Positions 26,921 through 35,567 of a stretch of 64,000 nucleotides of DNA are shown here, one piece after another. Position 1 is the first letter of the stretch. Every line of letters begins with the position of its first letter. The notes under the pieces were generated by a model. It ran no database searches. It was given only the letters and a program-made list of their open reading frames with translations, and was not told where the DNA came from. Source of the stretch: an uncultured Eubacteriales bacterium (GTDB lineage Bacteria; Bacillota; Clostridia; Lachnospirales; Lachnospiraceae); NCBI GenBank assembly GCA_900314885.1, contig OMWY01000010.1:1-64000 (forward strand), read 5' to 3'. Both the position numbers and the translations under genes were made by a program.

Positions 26921-27460
26921 TTACATAATTTTCTTCATCACCCTCGCCTCAAAGAACCTCTGGAAGGCATTATAGCAGTAATCCGCGAGGTACCAGTAGA
27001 CCTGTCCCAGGAGGTAGGCGGTTATCTTCATCTTAGGCGTATTTACAGTAAGAAGGAGTCCCGGCAGGAAAATAATTATCGGCACGATCATCGCCTGGAA
27101 CATAAGCCAGCGGAAGAAAAAGTAGAGTCTCTTCCTCTTCTTCACCTCTATATTTTCCTTCTTCGCAAGAGCCTTGTAAATGAACTCACGGGCGACAATA
27201 TATATCTCCGTAAATATATAAGCAAGCACATCAAGCTTCTCAGGCGCAATAATAAGGGCAAGCGCCGATGACGCGACGAGGTAAGATACCGCCATCTTCA
27301 TCCCGCACATTCTGATTACCACGCCTATAAGGAAGCCTGAAACCATCAGGATAAAGAGGGAGCTTAAGTTAAATATATTCACAAGGAGATTAATTACCAT
27401 CGACAGGGCGAGCGTAATTCCCGCTGTCGTAAGCTTCTTTGTCGTTACATGCATCGGCAC
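26921..27460 (-). CDS. Uncharacterised membrane protein
   Basis: About 179 residues with four to five hydrophobic segments ([59 protein letters not shown]) and a basic loop [14 protein letters not shown] do not recognise the family; the first helices recall small substrate-binding (S) components, but no such claim is safe. The GTG at 27460 is favoured as start because GGAGG lies six bases ahead; ATG at 27454 is the alternative. Both overlap the end of the J-domain gene, so translation is coupled to it. Confidence 0.6.
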   Translation of the reverse strand: MPMHVTTKKLTTAGITLALSMVINLLVNIFNLSSLFILMVSGFLIGVVIRMCGMKMAVSYLVASSALALIIAPEKLDVLAYIFTEIYIVAREFIYKALAKKENIEVKKRKRLYFFFRWLMFQAMIVPIIIFLPGLLLTVNTPKMKITAYLLGQVYWYLADYCYNAFQRFFEARVMKKIM

Positions 27461-28104
27461 AGATCTCCTCCGAAGAACTCACAGATTTTGTCAGCAATGA
27501 AGAGGTCACAGCAGGCGTTCGCAAGCTGCTGCCCCGAATTATCGCCATTATAATACTGTCTCCTGCCCGTCTGATAGCGACTCATCTGCCAGTCAAGCTG
27601 ATTTACGAGATTCCTGTAGTCTGTGTTCGCAGGCTCCATGGAAGCCGCCATTCTGGCGTGATCAAGTCCCAAGGAGGAATTTCCCACGCCTACATTCGCG
27701 ATAGCGCTATAGTAATACCAACGGGCATTCCTGTTTGAAATGCCGGAAAGGGTCCTTAGTGCCTCGTAATATGACTTTCTTGAGAGGCAGTTGTAGACGG
27801 CCGCCATTTCGGGACCATCGGCGCCTTCCCTGTAATAATTGCTGTAAGTATCACTTCTCCCGGAATTCCATGTGCCTTGCGTTTGTGTATTGCCACTATA
27901 ACCTGCTCCCCTGGCCCTGTCCTTCATTATCTCATTATAGGCTTCCTGAACCTGCTTGAATTTCTCCTCCGCAAGGTCAGCCAGAGGATTGTTCATATAT
28001 GAATCAGGGTGATATTTCCTTGAGAGCTCCCTGTAAGCCCTCTTTATTTCCTCGTCCGAAGCGTTAGGGGAAACGCCTAAGACATCATACGGATTTTCTG
28101 CCAT
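27445..28104 (-). CDS. J-domain (DnaJ-like) co-chaperone with C-terminal repeat region
   Basis: A 219-residue protein. Residues 4-65 form a J domain with the HPD motif intact ([17 protein letters not shown]). A Gly/Ser/Tyr-rich linker follows, then TPR-like helices ([34 protein letters not shown]). It ends in a Cys-containing tail ([25 protein letters not shown]). It lacks the DnaJ zinc fingers, so it is a specialised Hsp70 partner and not DnaJ itself. Its ATG follows the TAA of the DUF5685 gene directly; the two probably act together. Confidence 0.82.
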   Translation of the reverse strand: MAENPYDVLGVSPNASDEEIKRAYRELSRKYHPDSYMNNPLADLAEEKFKQVQEAYNEIMKDRARGAGYSGNTQTQGTWNSGRSDTYSNYYREGADGPEMAAVYNCLSRKSYYEALRTLSGISNRNARWYYYSAIANVGVGNSSLGLDHARMAASMEPANTDYRNLVNQLDWQMSRYQTGRRQYYNGDNSGQQLANACCDLFIADKICEFFGGDLCRCM

Positions 28105-28935
28105 TTATCTATTCTCCTGTCTTTCATTATATATCTTATCAAACTTCTTGAAAACGCCGCTATAAAAAATGTTCCTGATGATACTCTCATCCTTGACAAG
28201 AGGGAGCCTCTCCAGGGCCTCAGTACACATAGCCATGCACATGGTAAGCATTTCCTTTACCTTGCCATCAAAGCCCTTGTCCTTATAAATATCATGAAAA
28301 GGGTTATAATTTCCTGACTTCTCATCCTTGTAAATGTCCTCATAGGCATCACAGATGTAAACAAATTTGCCAAGGTTAAAGCCGACAAGCCTTAAGTCGT
28401 CCTTAAAAATGTCATTCTTGCAGGCATAAACTTCGCCAAAAAGTCTGCCGAAGTGTCCGGCCGCCTTCTCGACGTCGTATTCATGCCTGTTTTCCATAAG
28501 ATCGAGGGCATGAAGCTCATTTTCAATAGCCGTCCACTGACGGGGATAAGCGACATAAATTTTCCTGCAGACCTCACGTAGGTAAGTATAAGCCGCCTTT
28601 GATGTAATTTTCTTATCATCCCGCCAGTCATCCTTAGCGTGCTTCATGAAAAGAAGGAGGTTCATATCGGCCGCGTACCCGGTGTAGGGGCTTATTATAA
28701 CAGGTTTCTTCTTCACCGGATGAGCCACGCAGGCAAGATTATCAGTGATAACGTCCGGCTCATAGAGACTCGTTAACACCACCGTAAGGACGGTCATATC
28801 GTATGACAGTGTCAGCTGTCCCGCCGGACCGGCCTTCCTTAAGAGCTCGTGGCATAGGCCACAGTAAAACGCGCGGAACTCATAGTATTCCTTCACCTTG
28901 AGCTCGCCTTTGTCTATATTTACATATCCATACAT
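28105..28935 (-). CDS. DUF5685 family protein
   Basis: A 276-residue soluble, mostly helical protein. The N-terminal block YYEFRAFYCGLCHELLRKAG followed by GQLTLSYDMTVLTVVLTSLYEP is the hallmark of the family as I know it; CGLCHEL looks like a metal-binding motif, and another Cys/His lies in NLACVAHPVKK. The internal DIYKDEKSGNYNPFHD resembles polyprenyl-synthase-like helical bundles. Function is unknown. It is co-transcribed with the J-domain gene. Confidence 0.7.
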   Translation of the reverse strand: MYGYVNIDKGELKVKEYYEFRAFYCGLCHELLRKAGPAGQLTLSYDMTVLTVVLTSLYEPDVITDNLACVAHPVKKKPVIISPYTGYAADMNLLLFMKHAKDDWRDDKKITSKAAYTYLREVCRKIYVAYPRQWTAIENELHALDLMENRHEYDVEKAAGHFGRLFGEVYACKNDIFKDDLRLVGFNLGKFVYICDAYEDIYKDEKSGNYNPFHDIYKDKGFDGKVKEMLTMCMAMCTEALERLPLVKDESIIRNIFYSGVFKKFDKIYNERQENR

Positions 28936-29003
28936 AATGAAATAAGTGTAAACTCATTTGCCCTAAAATTCAATAGCAGAAATATAAAAAGACAGTAAAA
29001 AAA

Positions 29004-29028
29004 GTACCCGAAGTCAGTTTTCGGGTAC
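29004..29028 (-). terminator. Intrinsic terminator of the mecA-serS transcript
   Basis: GTACCCGAA (29004-29012) and TTCGGGTAC (29020-29028) pair perfectly, followed on the minus strand by seven U residues, just 35 bases after the serS stop. Confidence 0.9.
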
Positions 29029-29062
29029 CTTCTTTATTTCTAATTTGTACTTATTTTATCTA

Positions 29063-30343
29063 TTATGGTACAAGCTTAGTCTTGCCACCCATATAAGGCT
29101 GTAATACCTTAGGGATATTTACGCTGCCATCTTCATTGAGGTTATTCTCAAGGAAGGCGATGAGCATACGAGGCGGAGCGACAACCGTATTGTTAAGGGT
29201 ATTGGCAAAGTAGTTGCCGTTCTTTCCCTTGATTCTGATGCCAAGGCGTCTGGCCTGGGCGTCACCGAGGTTAGAGCATGAGCCTACCTCGAAATACTTC
29301 TTCTGGCGAGGGCTCCATGCCTCAACATCAAGGCTCTTAACCTTAAGATCAGCAAGATCTCCTGAGCAGCAGTTGAGAGTTCTGACAGGAATATCCATGC
29401 TTCTGAAGAGATCAACGGTATTCTGCCATAACTTGTCATACCACATATTAGCCTCTTCAGGCTTGCAGACAACTATCATCTCCTGCTTCTCAAACTGATG
29501 AATACGGTAAACGCCACGTTCCTCTATGCCGTGAGCTCCCTTCTCCTTACGGAAGCAAGGAGAATAGCTGGTAAGGGTCTGAGGAAGCTTATCCTCATCG
29601 ATAATCTGGCCCTGGAAACGACCAATCATGGAATGCTCACTGGTACCGATAAGGTAGAGATCCTCTCCCTCGATCTTGTACATCATGGCATCCATCTCAT
29701 CAAAGCTCATAACGCCATCAACTACGGCACGTCTGATCATAAACGGAGGTATGCAGTATGTAAAGCCCCTGTCTATCATGAAGTCTCTGGCGTAAGCAAG
29801 TACGGCAGAATGAAGTCTCGCAACATCGCCAATGAGATAATAGAAACCATTACCGGCGACACGTCTTGCCGCGTCAAGGTCGATACCATGAAGCTTCTCC
29901 ATAATATCGACGTGATATGGGATCTCAAAATCAGGAACGACAGGGTCGCCAAACTTCTCTATCTCAACATTGTGAGTATCATCCGGACCGATTGGAACCG
30001 AAGGATCTATGATGTTAGGAATAACCATCATGATTTCCTTGATTCTCGCTGAAAGCTCAGCCTGCTTCTTCTCGATATCGGCAAGCTCCGATGTGGCGGC
30101 CTGAACCTCAGCCTTAACCTTCTCGGCTTCATCCTTCTTGCCCTGGCCCATAAGAGCGCCGATTTCCTTGGCGGCCTTGTTCTTCTTGGAACGAAGCTCA
30201 TCACCCTTGGCCTGGGCAGCCCTGTTCTCTTCATCAAGCTTAATAACTTCGTCTACCAACGGAAGCTTCTTATCCTGAAACTTCTTCTTGATGTTTTCCT
30301 TGACTGCGTCAGGATTCTCTCTGACAAATTTTAAATCAAGCAT
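29063..30343 (-). CDS. serS: Serine-tRNA ligase
   Basis: A 426-residue class II synthetase. An N-terminal coiled-coil arm for the tRNA-Ser long variable loop spans about residues 30-100 (ELRSKKNKAAKEIGALMGQG). Catalytic motifs: TSEHSMIG region, motif 2 SPCFRKEKGAHG followed by RGVYRIHQFEKQEM, and motif 3 ending in NTVVAPPRMLIAFLENN. It charges tRNA-Ser and tRNA-Sec. Its ATG overlaps the end of mecA by eight bases; no T-box is seen upstream. Confidence 0.97.
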   Translation of the reverse strand: MLDLKFVRENPDAVKENIKKKFQDKKLPLVDEVIKLDEENRAAQAKGDELRSKKNKAAKEIGALMGQGKKDEAEKVKAEVQAATSELADIEKKQAELSARIKEIMMVIPNIIDPSVPIGPDDTHNVEIEKFGDPVVPDFEIPYHVDIMEKLHGIDLDAARRVAGNGFYYLIGDVARLHSAVLAYARDFMIDRGFTYCIPPFMIRRAVVDGVMSFDEMDAMMYKIEGEDLYLIGTSEHSMIGRFQGQIIDEDKLPQTLTSYSPCFRKEKGAHGIEERGVYRIHQFEKQEMIVVCKPEEANMWYDKLWQNTVDLFRSMDIPVRTLNCCSGDLADLKVKSLDVEAWSPRQKKYFEVGSCSNLGDAQARRLGIRIKGKNGNYFANTLNNTVVAPPRMLIAFLENNLNEDGSVNIPKVLQPYMGGKTKLVP

Positions 30344-31055
30344 TACCTTGTGTCTCCTCGATATTATTTAGCTTCTTAAGCTTCATGACGGCCTTATCCG
30401 GAATAATAGCCTCGCCGTGCTCGCGAAGAAGCGCGCCATTGTGGATATATTTCAGAACGCCTTCAGAAAACTCTGAAGCCAACTGTAGTACCTGCGTAAA
30501 TTTTTCATCTGACATGCCGCCCTTATGGAGAACGAGGAAATACTTATCCCTCATCCTGTAGAGCTCGCTTTTAATAGACCTGCGATATGCTATCCTGCCG
30601 CAGAAATCTGCCGCGTCATCCACAGAATCAAATACAAGAACACATGAACTATTATCCGTTAAGTTCTGATCGGGAGCCTTCTTTGCTGAAGATTCCCGCA
30701 TCTCGCTAAATCCGAACATCCTGTCAAGAAGCTCGAACAGACTGATAATGCCATCAGGCGCGTCACCTGAAGAGACGTTTCCGTTTACTCTCTTAGGCTG
30801 CAAACGCTCGACCGGGGTCTCAGTAATAGTAAGGCACAGTTCATCCTCAGGCATCTGCATAACCTTCATGCTGATAGCTCCGTGCGGACTTCTGTATCCT
30901 ATCTCTTCTTCAGCCTTCTCGACAATAGTATGGATAAAATTGTCAGCTGCGTCTGACTGTGATACAAAATCCTTCACGTTGAGGTTGTACTTCTTTAAAT
31001 CATCCGCATTTAAAATGCATCGAAGAGATTCATCACTAAGTCTGTATAATTTCAT
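30336..31055 (-). CDS. mecA: Adaptor protein MecA
   Basis: A 239-residue protein with the MecA plan: an N-terminal substrate-binding domain (LYRLSDESLRCILNADDLKKYNL, AADNFIHTIVEKAEEEIGY), an acidic/Ser-rich linker near residues 90-130, and a C-terminal ClpC-binding domain (VLVFDSVDDAADFCGRI). It delivers substrates such as competence factors to ClpC/ClpP. The linkage to serS is short, by an 8-base overlap. AAAGGAAT precedes ATG. Confidence 0.88.
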   Translation of the reverse strand: MKLYRLSDESLRCILNADDLKKYNLNVKDFVSQSDAADNFIHTIVEKAEEEIGYRSPHGAISMKVMQMPEDELCLTITETPVERLQPKRVNGNVSSGDAPDGIISLFELLDRMFGFSEMRESSAKKAPDQNLTDNSSCVLVFDSVDDAADFCGRIAYRRSIKSELYRMRDKYFLVLHKGGMSDEKFTQVLQLASEFSEGVLKYIHNGALLREHGEAIIPDKAVMKLKKLNNIEETQGNA

Positions 31056-31166
31056 ATATTCCTTTCTTCACTAAGCGGCAATTCAAACACTTCACTATTA
31101 AACCACAAAACGTCGGAAAAATCAATAGTCTTTCTATGATATTAACAGAATTTAAATCTTCGGACC

Positions 31167-31604
31167 TCATTTTCTAATAACTGTCTCCTCTGCCGAAACT
31201 ATCTTGTCTGATATTGTGAGTATCCAGGCATTCCGCGACTTAGGCACCTCTAATATATTTAGAGGCCACATATGAGATTTTATGGCATCAGCCACATTTC
31301 TCGATACATGAAAATCCTTAATAGCATTATCGGCGGCAATATAAGGATGGTGAAAGCCGTGAAGATGGTCCCCATGATTATGCCAGTCATAGAGGTAGTA
31401 ATCGTGAAGAATCGCCGCGATAATCAGTTCATCACTCCTCTTCTCCCCCGGAAAGAACCGGTCAAGCCTCGCTGCGAACCTTGCGACACGAAAAACATGG
31501 CTATAGGTAGTCGTGTTGCCGTGCTGTATATATTCCTTCATTTTCTGAATCCGCGGATCATCCGCAAGCTCCTTCATTAACTCCGAAATATCATCATTTT
31601 CCAT
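31167..31604 (-). CDS. HD-domain protein (predicted phosphohydrolase)
   Basis: About 145 residues. The HD superfamily metal site is visible: THxx-type SHVFRVARFAARL, then IAAILHDYYLYDWHNHGDHLHGFHHPYIAADNA with His-Asp and extra His, and a final Asp in LTISDKIVSAEE. Single HD domains of this size act on nucleotides or phosphates; substrate unknown. Start at MENDDISE, with AAGGA five bases upstream inside the preceding gene; the nine earlier codons are not favoured. It overlaps the upstream membrane-protein gene by 11 bases. Confidence 0.8.
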   Translation of the reverse strand: MENDDISELMKELADDPRIQKMKEYIQHGNTTTYSHVFRVARFAARLDRFFPGEKRSDELIIAAILHDYYLYDWHNHGDHLHGFHHPYIAADNAIKDFHVSRNVADAIKSHMWPLNILEVPKSRNAWILTISDKIVSAEETVIRK

Positions 31605-32382
31605 TTTCATCCTTGTCCTTAGTCTTAACAAGAGCTATCAGTTCACGTTCATGACCGCGAAACCAGCCCTTGAATGAGTCATAATAGCCTCGGATCCCTA
31701 TTCTGTCCCGGTTCTTCCTGCTGCCTGAGTAGATTCTGATATTCCTGACAAGATAGAGCTCACGAAAATCAAGGGTGTTCGCAAGGGCCTGATAGCCATT
31801 TTCCATAACATTGTCGAACATCCTCTGGGCGGTCTCAAGCTTATGGATAAGGCTCGTAAGAGACGCCACAGTGAGAGCGAAATCCGCCCCGAACATGAAC
31901 ATCAATAGAAGTGAAATCGCTTCACTCGCTATAGGATTAACATGTCCCCTGTGGGCCATTACGATCGGAGCGATATATCTAACAACGACTATCCCCGCTA
32001 CGCCAAAGGCAAGGGTCGCCGGCAGGCAGATACGTCCGTTAAGATTTAGCGGTACGGCGCTGTAATCCCACCACCTTGAGTTAAAAACCTTCTCAAGAAT
32101 AAATGATGTGACGTATTCTATAATAGCGCTTCCAATAGCACAGATAACAAATATTTCCCACACGGGCGCTTCACTTATCCCGCTTGCGTTCACCGATACC
32201 GGAATCACGCCAAACAAAACGAGGCATGTCACGACTCCGACTCCGTATATAGGACAGACCGGCCCGAATAAAAATCCCCTGTTCTCCCAATGCTTCTCCT
32301 TTATGGAGCAATAGGTACACTCATAAAGCCACCCTAAGAAGCTGAAGAGACAAAAGCAGTTAAAATACGATGAAATACTCAA
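31594..32382 (-). CDS. Putative ABC-transporter type IV / CmpB-like membrane protein (PF06541)
   Basis: A 262-residue integral membrane protein. The N-terminal FSFLGWLYECTYCSIKEKHWENRGFLFGPVCPIYGVG is the characteristic signature of this uncharacterised family. About five to six membrane segments are followed by a cytoplasmic charged tail. No ABC ATPase is adjacent, so the family name should not be read as function. The start is TTG (32382) behind GAGGTATTATAG; no ATG is available before the signature. Co-transcribed with the HD gene. Confidence 0.78.
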   Translation of the reverse strand: MSISSYFNCFCLFSFLGWLYECTYCSIKEKHWENRGFLFGPVCPIYGVGVVTCLVLFGVIPVSVNASGISEAPVWEIFVICAIGSAIIEYVTSFILEKVFNSRWWDYSAVPLNLNGRICLPATLAFGVAGIVVVRYIAPIVMAHRGHVNPIASEAISLLLMFMFGADFALTVASLTSLIHKLETAQRMFDNVMENGYQALANTLDFRELYLVRNIRIYSGSRKNRDRIGIRGYYDSFKGWFRGHERELIALVKTKDKDENGK

Positions 32383-32461
32383 AACTATAATACCTCACAA
32401 ACATTTCTTACAAAAGTATAACACCGGCTGAATATCATTTCAAGCATTAAGTAGCATTTAA

Positions 32462-32838
32462 TTATTCAAAGTAATTTCCATACGACCTGTAGATCTTCTT
32501 TACGACATCATAGGCGAGCTTCCTTCTCCTGTACTCATCCACAATTCCCTTATTATTCATGGTTCGAGGACGGATATTAAACCATTCACGACTTATTCTC
32601 ACATCGCAATACTGCCAAATGAAAACACCAGAAATTCCCTCAGTGGAAAATACAGCGTTAAGCTGGTGGTCAAGGACCTCCGCCTGGTATTCCTCTGTCC
32701 AGTTATCGTGAGTCTGAGACCGATAGCCATATATGGCTCCCGCGCCTATTTCCGTAATTAAGAATGGCTTGCCTGCGCCTTTTGTTTTCTCCTGAACCCA
32801 GTTATAATTTTCCTCTACCCATTCCTTAGCTGTCTTAT
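32462..32838 (-). pseudogene. C-terminal remnant of a GH2-family glycosidase
   Basis: About 125 codons translate, without a start, to the end of a GH2 beta-glucuronidase/beta-galactosidase catalytic domain: KPFLITEIGAGAIYGYRS with the nucleophile-type Glu, then EEYQAEVLDHQLNAVF, GISGVFIWQYCDVRI, RPRTMNNKGIVDEYRR and LAYDVVKKIY, ending at TAA 32462. In-frame TAA immediately upstream closes the frame, and no 5' part is present nearby. It is too short for the usual 550+ residues and was missed by ORF-length criteria. It is one of several decayed carbohydrate genes here. Confidence 0.75.
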
Positions 32839-32955
32839 ATTACCTCTTCTTTAAATTAATAGTCTGATTCAATTCTAAACCTTTAAAAATTGTGCAGACT
32901 GTTATATAATATCCCTATCGATAAGTTTTTGCAAGTGGACAGAAAAGAGGTAAAT

Positions 32956-33312
32956 ATGATAAATATTAAACGTATATACGAAGAAGCAACTACTGATGAT
33001 GGCGTGAGGATCTTAGTCGACAGGCTCTGGCCTCGGGGCATAAGCCGGGATAAGGCAAAGCTCAATTCCTGGAACAAGGAAATATCGCCATCTCCTGACC
33101 TCAGGAAATGGTTCAACCACGACGCTGCAAAGTATGAGGAATTCAAGGATCGCTATATAGCTGAGCTAAACAATAACCCTGAAAGCGCCGCATTTAAAGA
33201 AATGATAAATAAAAAGCAGGAAGAAGGCCCGGTTACCCTCCTCTACGCCGCAAAAGACCAAGAGCACAATAACGCCGTCGTATTAAAGGAGTGGTTATTA
33301 TCTGACCATTAA
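32956..33312 (+). CDS. DUF488 family protein (YeaO-like)
   Basis: About 118 residues. Family motifs are clear: GVRILVDRLWPRGISRDKA, then WNKEISPSPDLRKWFNHD and VTLLYAAKDQEHNNAVVL. Biochemical role unknown. Start at MINIKRI with AAGAGG five bases upstream; 22 earlier open codons are rejected. A TATAAT hexamer lies about 40 bases upstream of the ATG. It is an intact plus-strand gene between two decayed minus-strand genes. Confidence 0.85.
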   Translation: MINIKRIYEEATTDDGVRILVDRLWPRGISRDKAKLNSWNKEISPSPDLRKWFNHDAAKYEEFKDRYIAELNNNPESAAFKEMINKKQEEGPVTLLYAAKDQEHNNAVVLKEWLLSDH

Positions 33313-33338
33313 CGTTTTTCCTATGAAAAACGCAAATA

Positions 33339-34223
33339 TCACCTGATATTATATGCCTTATCAAGCGCCTTATATATTGACTGATACGGTGAGTCACTTA
33401 TTCTTACATAAGTGTCGACTTCACTTTTAAACTCAGTAATTTTATCAATATCATTTGCCTGACCCCAGTTTGGAAGTGCGGGTGGTTCTTCGCTGCGGGA
33501 GCCCCATATGTTATAGACGTCAAAGACCTTATTGCTTCCTTCCTCGTCTGCGTTTGGGTTTCCTGTTGCCGCGAAATTTCTCCAGTAGGTCAGCATTATT
33601 GAAGATAGAATCCTGTCATCTTCGCTATAAAGACGAGATTTAACAGGAATATTCCCATAGCAGTATACTTCTTCACCGCTATGCCAGTTACTGAGGCGCC
33701 CGTTTTTCTGATTGAAATAATACTCATAGACAGGTATATTTTCCGCAATCGCTTTTCTTGTGAGACAGCGATGACCATATCCGAACCATACCGCTGAGAG
33801 GATATCGCTCATAGCCTTTTTAGCATCGTCATTGTTATTTATCTCATAACCTTCGGCAAGTGAATTGGTATCACTAATTACATCGCCACAATATCCCTTG
33901 AGCTTTTCGGAAAAATTATCAGCCGTGAATTTATCGAATAATATAAAGGCTGTACACTCATCACCGTTATATCCGTTTAAAATCTCCTCGGCGTTTAATT
34001 TTTCTCCCGATATAGCAATAAGGGCTAAGAGATATAAACCGCTTATCAAGGCACTTCTTCCCTTAATCTCAGTAAATATCTTGTTTTTACATAAGAAATA
34101 AGACACTAACAGAGCCCCGGTCAGAATAAATCCGACCAGGGTATTCTTATTTAACTCAATTACAATAAGAAATACCGGCTGCGGGTAAGTAAGTGCTTTA
34201 GCTCCAAAACTTTTTCTGCTCAT
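33339..34223 (-). pseudogene. Chimeric remnant: membrane N-terminus joined to C-terminal half of a type-B carboxylesterase
   Basis: A continuous 294-codon frame with a good start (GGAGGTCAAT before MSRKSF). Residues 1-70 contain two hydrophobic segments (NTLVGFILTGALLVSYFLC, SALISGLYLLALIAIS) unlike any esterase. From about residue 75 the sequence is the second half of a type-B carboxylesterase: ILNGYNGDECTAF, the catalytic-His block WHSGEEVYCYGN, then MLTYWRNFAATGNPN and LPNW. The nucleophile elbow GxSxG and the oxyanion half are missing, so it cannot be active as an esterase. Most simply a deletion fused an unrelated membrane-protein start to an esterase end. Confidence 0.65.
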
Positions 34224-34328
34224 ATTGACCTCCAACGTGTAGTTTTTAGAATAATTAATGACTAAGATAGATTCTACTATATTTACTTACATACTGTCAA
34301 TTACTATTATTTTTAATTTACAAAAAAG

Positions 34329-34347
34329 CGGTGAGATATTCTCACCG
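34329..34347 (-). terminator. Terminator overlapping the aminotransferase stop codon
   Basis: CGGTGAGA (34329-34336) pairs with TCTCACCG (34340-34347); on the minus strand six U follow. The TGA stop of the gene lies inside the stem. Confidence 0.8.
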
Positions 34348-35505
34348 TATCATTTTCGTCCTTATTGATTCTAGGCGGTTCAGAGCCTCATTAAGTGTCT
34401 CGTCCTTCTTAGCGAAATGGAGGCGGATAAGGTTATTGACAGGCTCTCTGAAGAAGCTTGAACCGGGAACTGCTCCTACCCCGACCTTCTCCGCAAGCTC
34501 CTCACAGAACTTAAGGTCTGAGTCATAGCCGAACTCCGAAATATCAATCAGGATATAATAAGCTCCCTCAGGCACAGTGTGCTCAAGTCCTATATCGTCA
34601 AGTCCCTTTAGGAAGAGATTTCGTTTTTCCGTATATTTATTACTTAGCCACTTATAATAATCATCACCGAAATTAAGTCCCGTTACAGCTGCTTCCTGAA
34701 GGGGAGCCGCCGCTCCTACCGTGAGAAAATCATGAACCTTCTTAATTCTCTCCGTAATCTCAGGCGGCGCTATAGTATATCCCAGTCTCCAGCCTGTGAT
34801 GGAATAGGTTTTGGAGAGTGATGAGCAGGAAATGGTCCTCTCTCGCATACCCGGGAGCGCCGCGAAATATATATGCTTATTTGGCTCATAAACAATATGC
34901 TCATATACCTCATCCGTAATTACGTAGGTGTCGTATTTCTTAGCGAGGTCAGCTATTATATTTAAGTCATCTATGGTAAAAACCTTTCCGCACGGATTAG
35001 ACGGGTTGCAGAGAATAAGCGCTTTAGGGTGCTCTTTAAAGGCAGCTTCCAGTACCTCGGGATCAAAATGAAAATCAGGCGGAACAAGTGGAACGTATAT
35101 AGGCTCGGCTCCGGAAAGAATCGTATCCGCTCCGTAATTTTCATAAAATGGAGAAAATATAATTACCTTATCTCCAGGATTTGTGACAGTCATCATAGCT
35201 GCCATCATGGCTTCAGTGCTGCCGCATGTAACAACTATCTCAGATTCAGGATCTATATTTATTCCCATAAAATGAGACTGCTTTTTCGCAAGTGCTTCCC
35301 TGAAATTTTTCGCTCCCCAGGTTATGGAATACTGGTGAAAATCCTCGTAAGCGACCTTTGATAACCTGTCAAGAATTTCCTTCGGTGGTTCAAAGTCAGG
35401 AAATCCCTGGGAAAGATTGACCGCGCCATATTTATTAGAAATACGTGTCATACGGCGGATAACTGAATCGGTAAATCCGGCCGTACGTTCAGACAAATTC
35501 TGCAT
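34342..35505 (-). CDS. PLP-dependent aminotransferase, class I/II (aspartate/aromatic type)
   Basis: A 387-residue fold-type I enzyme. Seen are NLSQGFPDFEPP at the N-terminus, CNPSNPCGKVF, the Asp/Tyr of YVITDEVYEHI, the PLP Lys in SSLSKTYSITGWRLGY and the carboxylate-binding Arg in LIRLHF. It is closest to the kynurenine/aspartate/aromatic group. It lies downstream of a phenylacetate-CoA ligase gene, near a 2-oxoacid:ferredoxin oxidoreductase, which would together interconvert an aryl or branched amino acid, its 2-oxoacid, its acyl-CoA and the free acid. Substrate preference cannot be read from sequence. Confidence 0.88.
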   Translation of the reverse strand: MQNLSERTAGFTDSVIRRMTRISNKYGAVNLSQGFPDFEPPKEILDRLSKVAYEDFHQYSITWGAKNFREALAKKQSHFMGINIDPESEIVVTCGSTEAMMAAMMTVTNPGDKVIIFSPFYENYGADTILSGAEPIYVPLVPPDFHFDPEVLEAAFKEHPKALILCNPSNPCGKVFTIDDLNIIADLAKKYDTYVITDEVYEHIVYEPNKHIYFAALPGMRERTISCSSLSKTYSITGWRLGYTIAPPEITERIKKVHDFLTVGAAAPLQEAAVTGLNFGDDYYKWLSNKYTEKRNLFLKGLDDIGLEHTVPEGAYYILIDISEFGYDSDLKFCEELAEKVGVGAVPGSSFFREPVNNLIRLHFAKKDETLNEALNRLESIRTKMIR

Positions 35506-35532
35506 AATTAATTCCTCTCAAATATACGATTT

Positions 35533-35558
35533 ACAGGGTCAATAATTATTGGCCCTGT
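35533..35558. promoter_or_regulatory. 26-base near-perfect palindrome between paaK and aminotransferase genes
   Basis: ACAGGGTCAATAA (35533-35545) is answered without spacer by TTATTGGCCCTGT (35546-35558), one G-U pair apart from perfect. The lack of a U-run argues against a simple terminator; a dyad operator or an mRNA hairpin is possible. Confidence 0.5.
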
Positions 35559-35567
35559 ATATTAATA

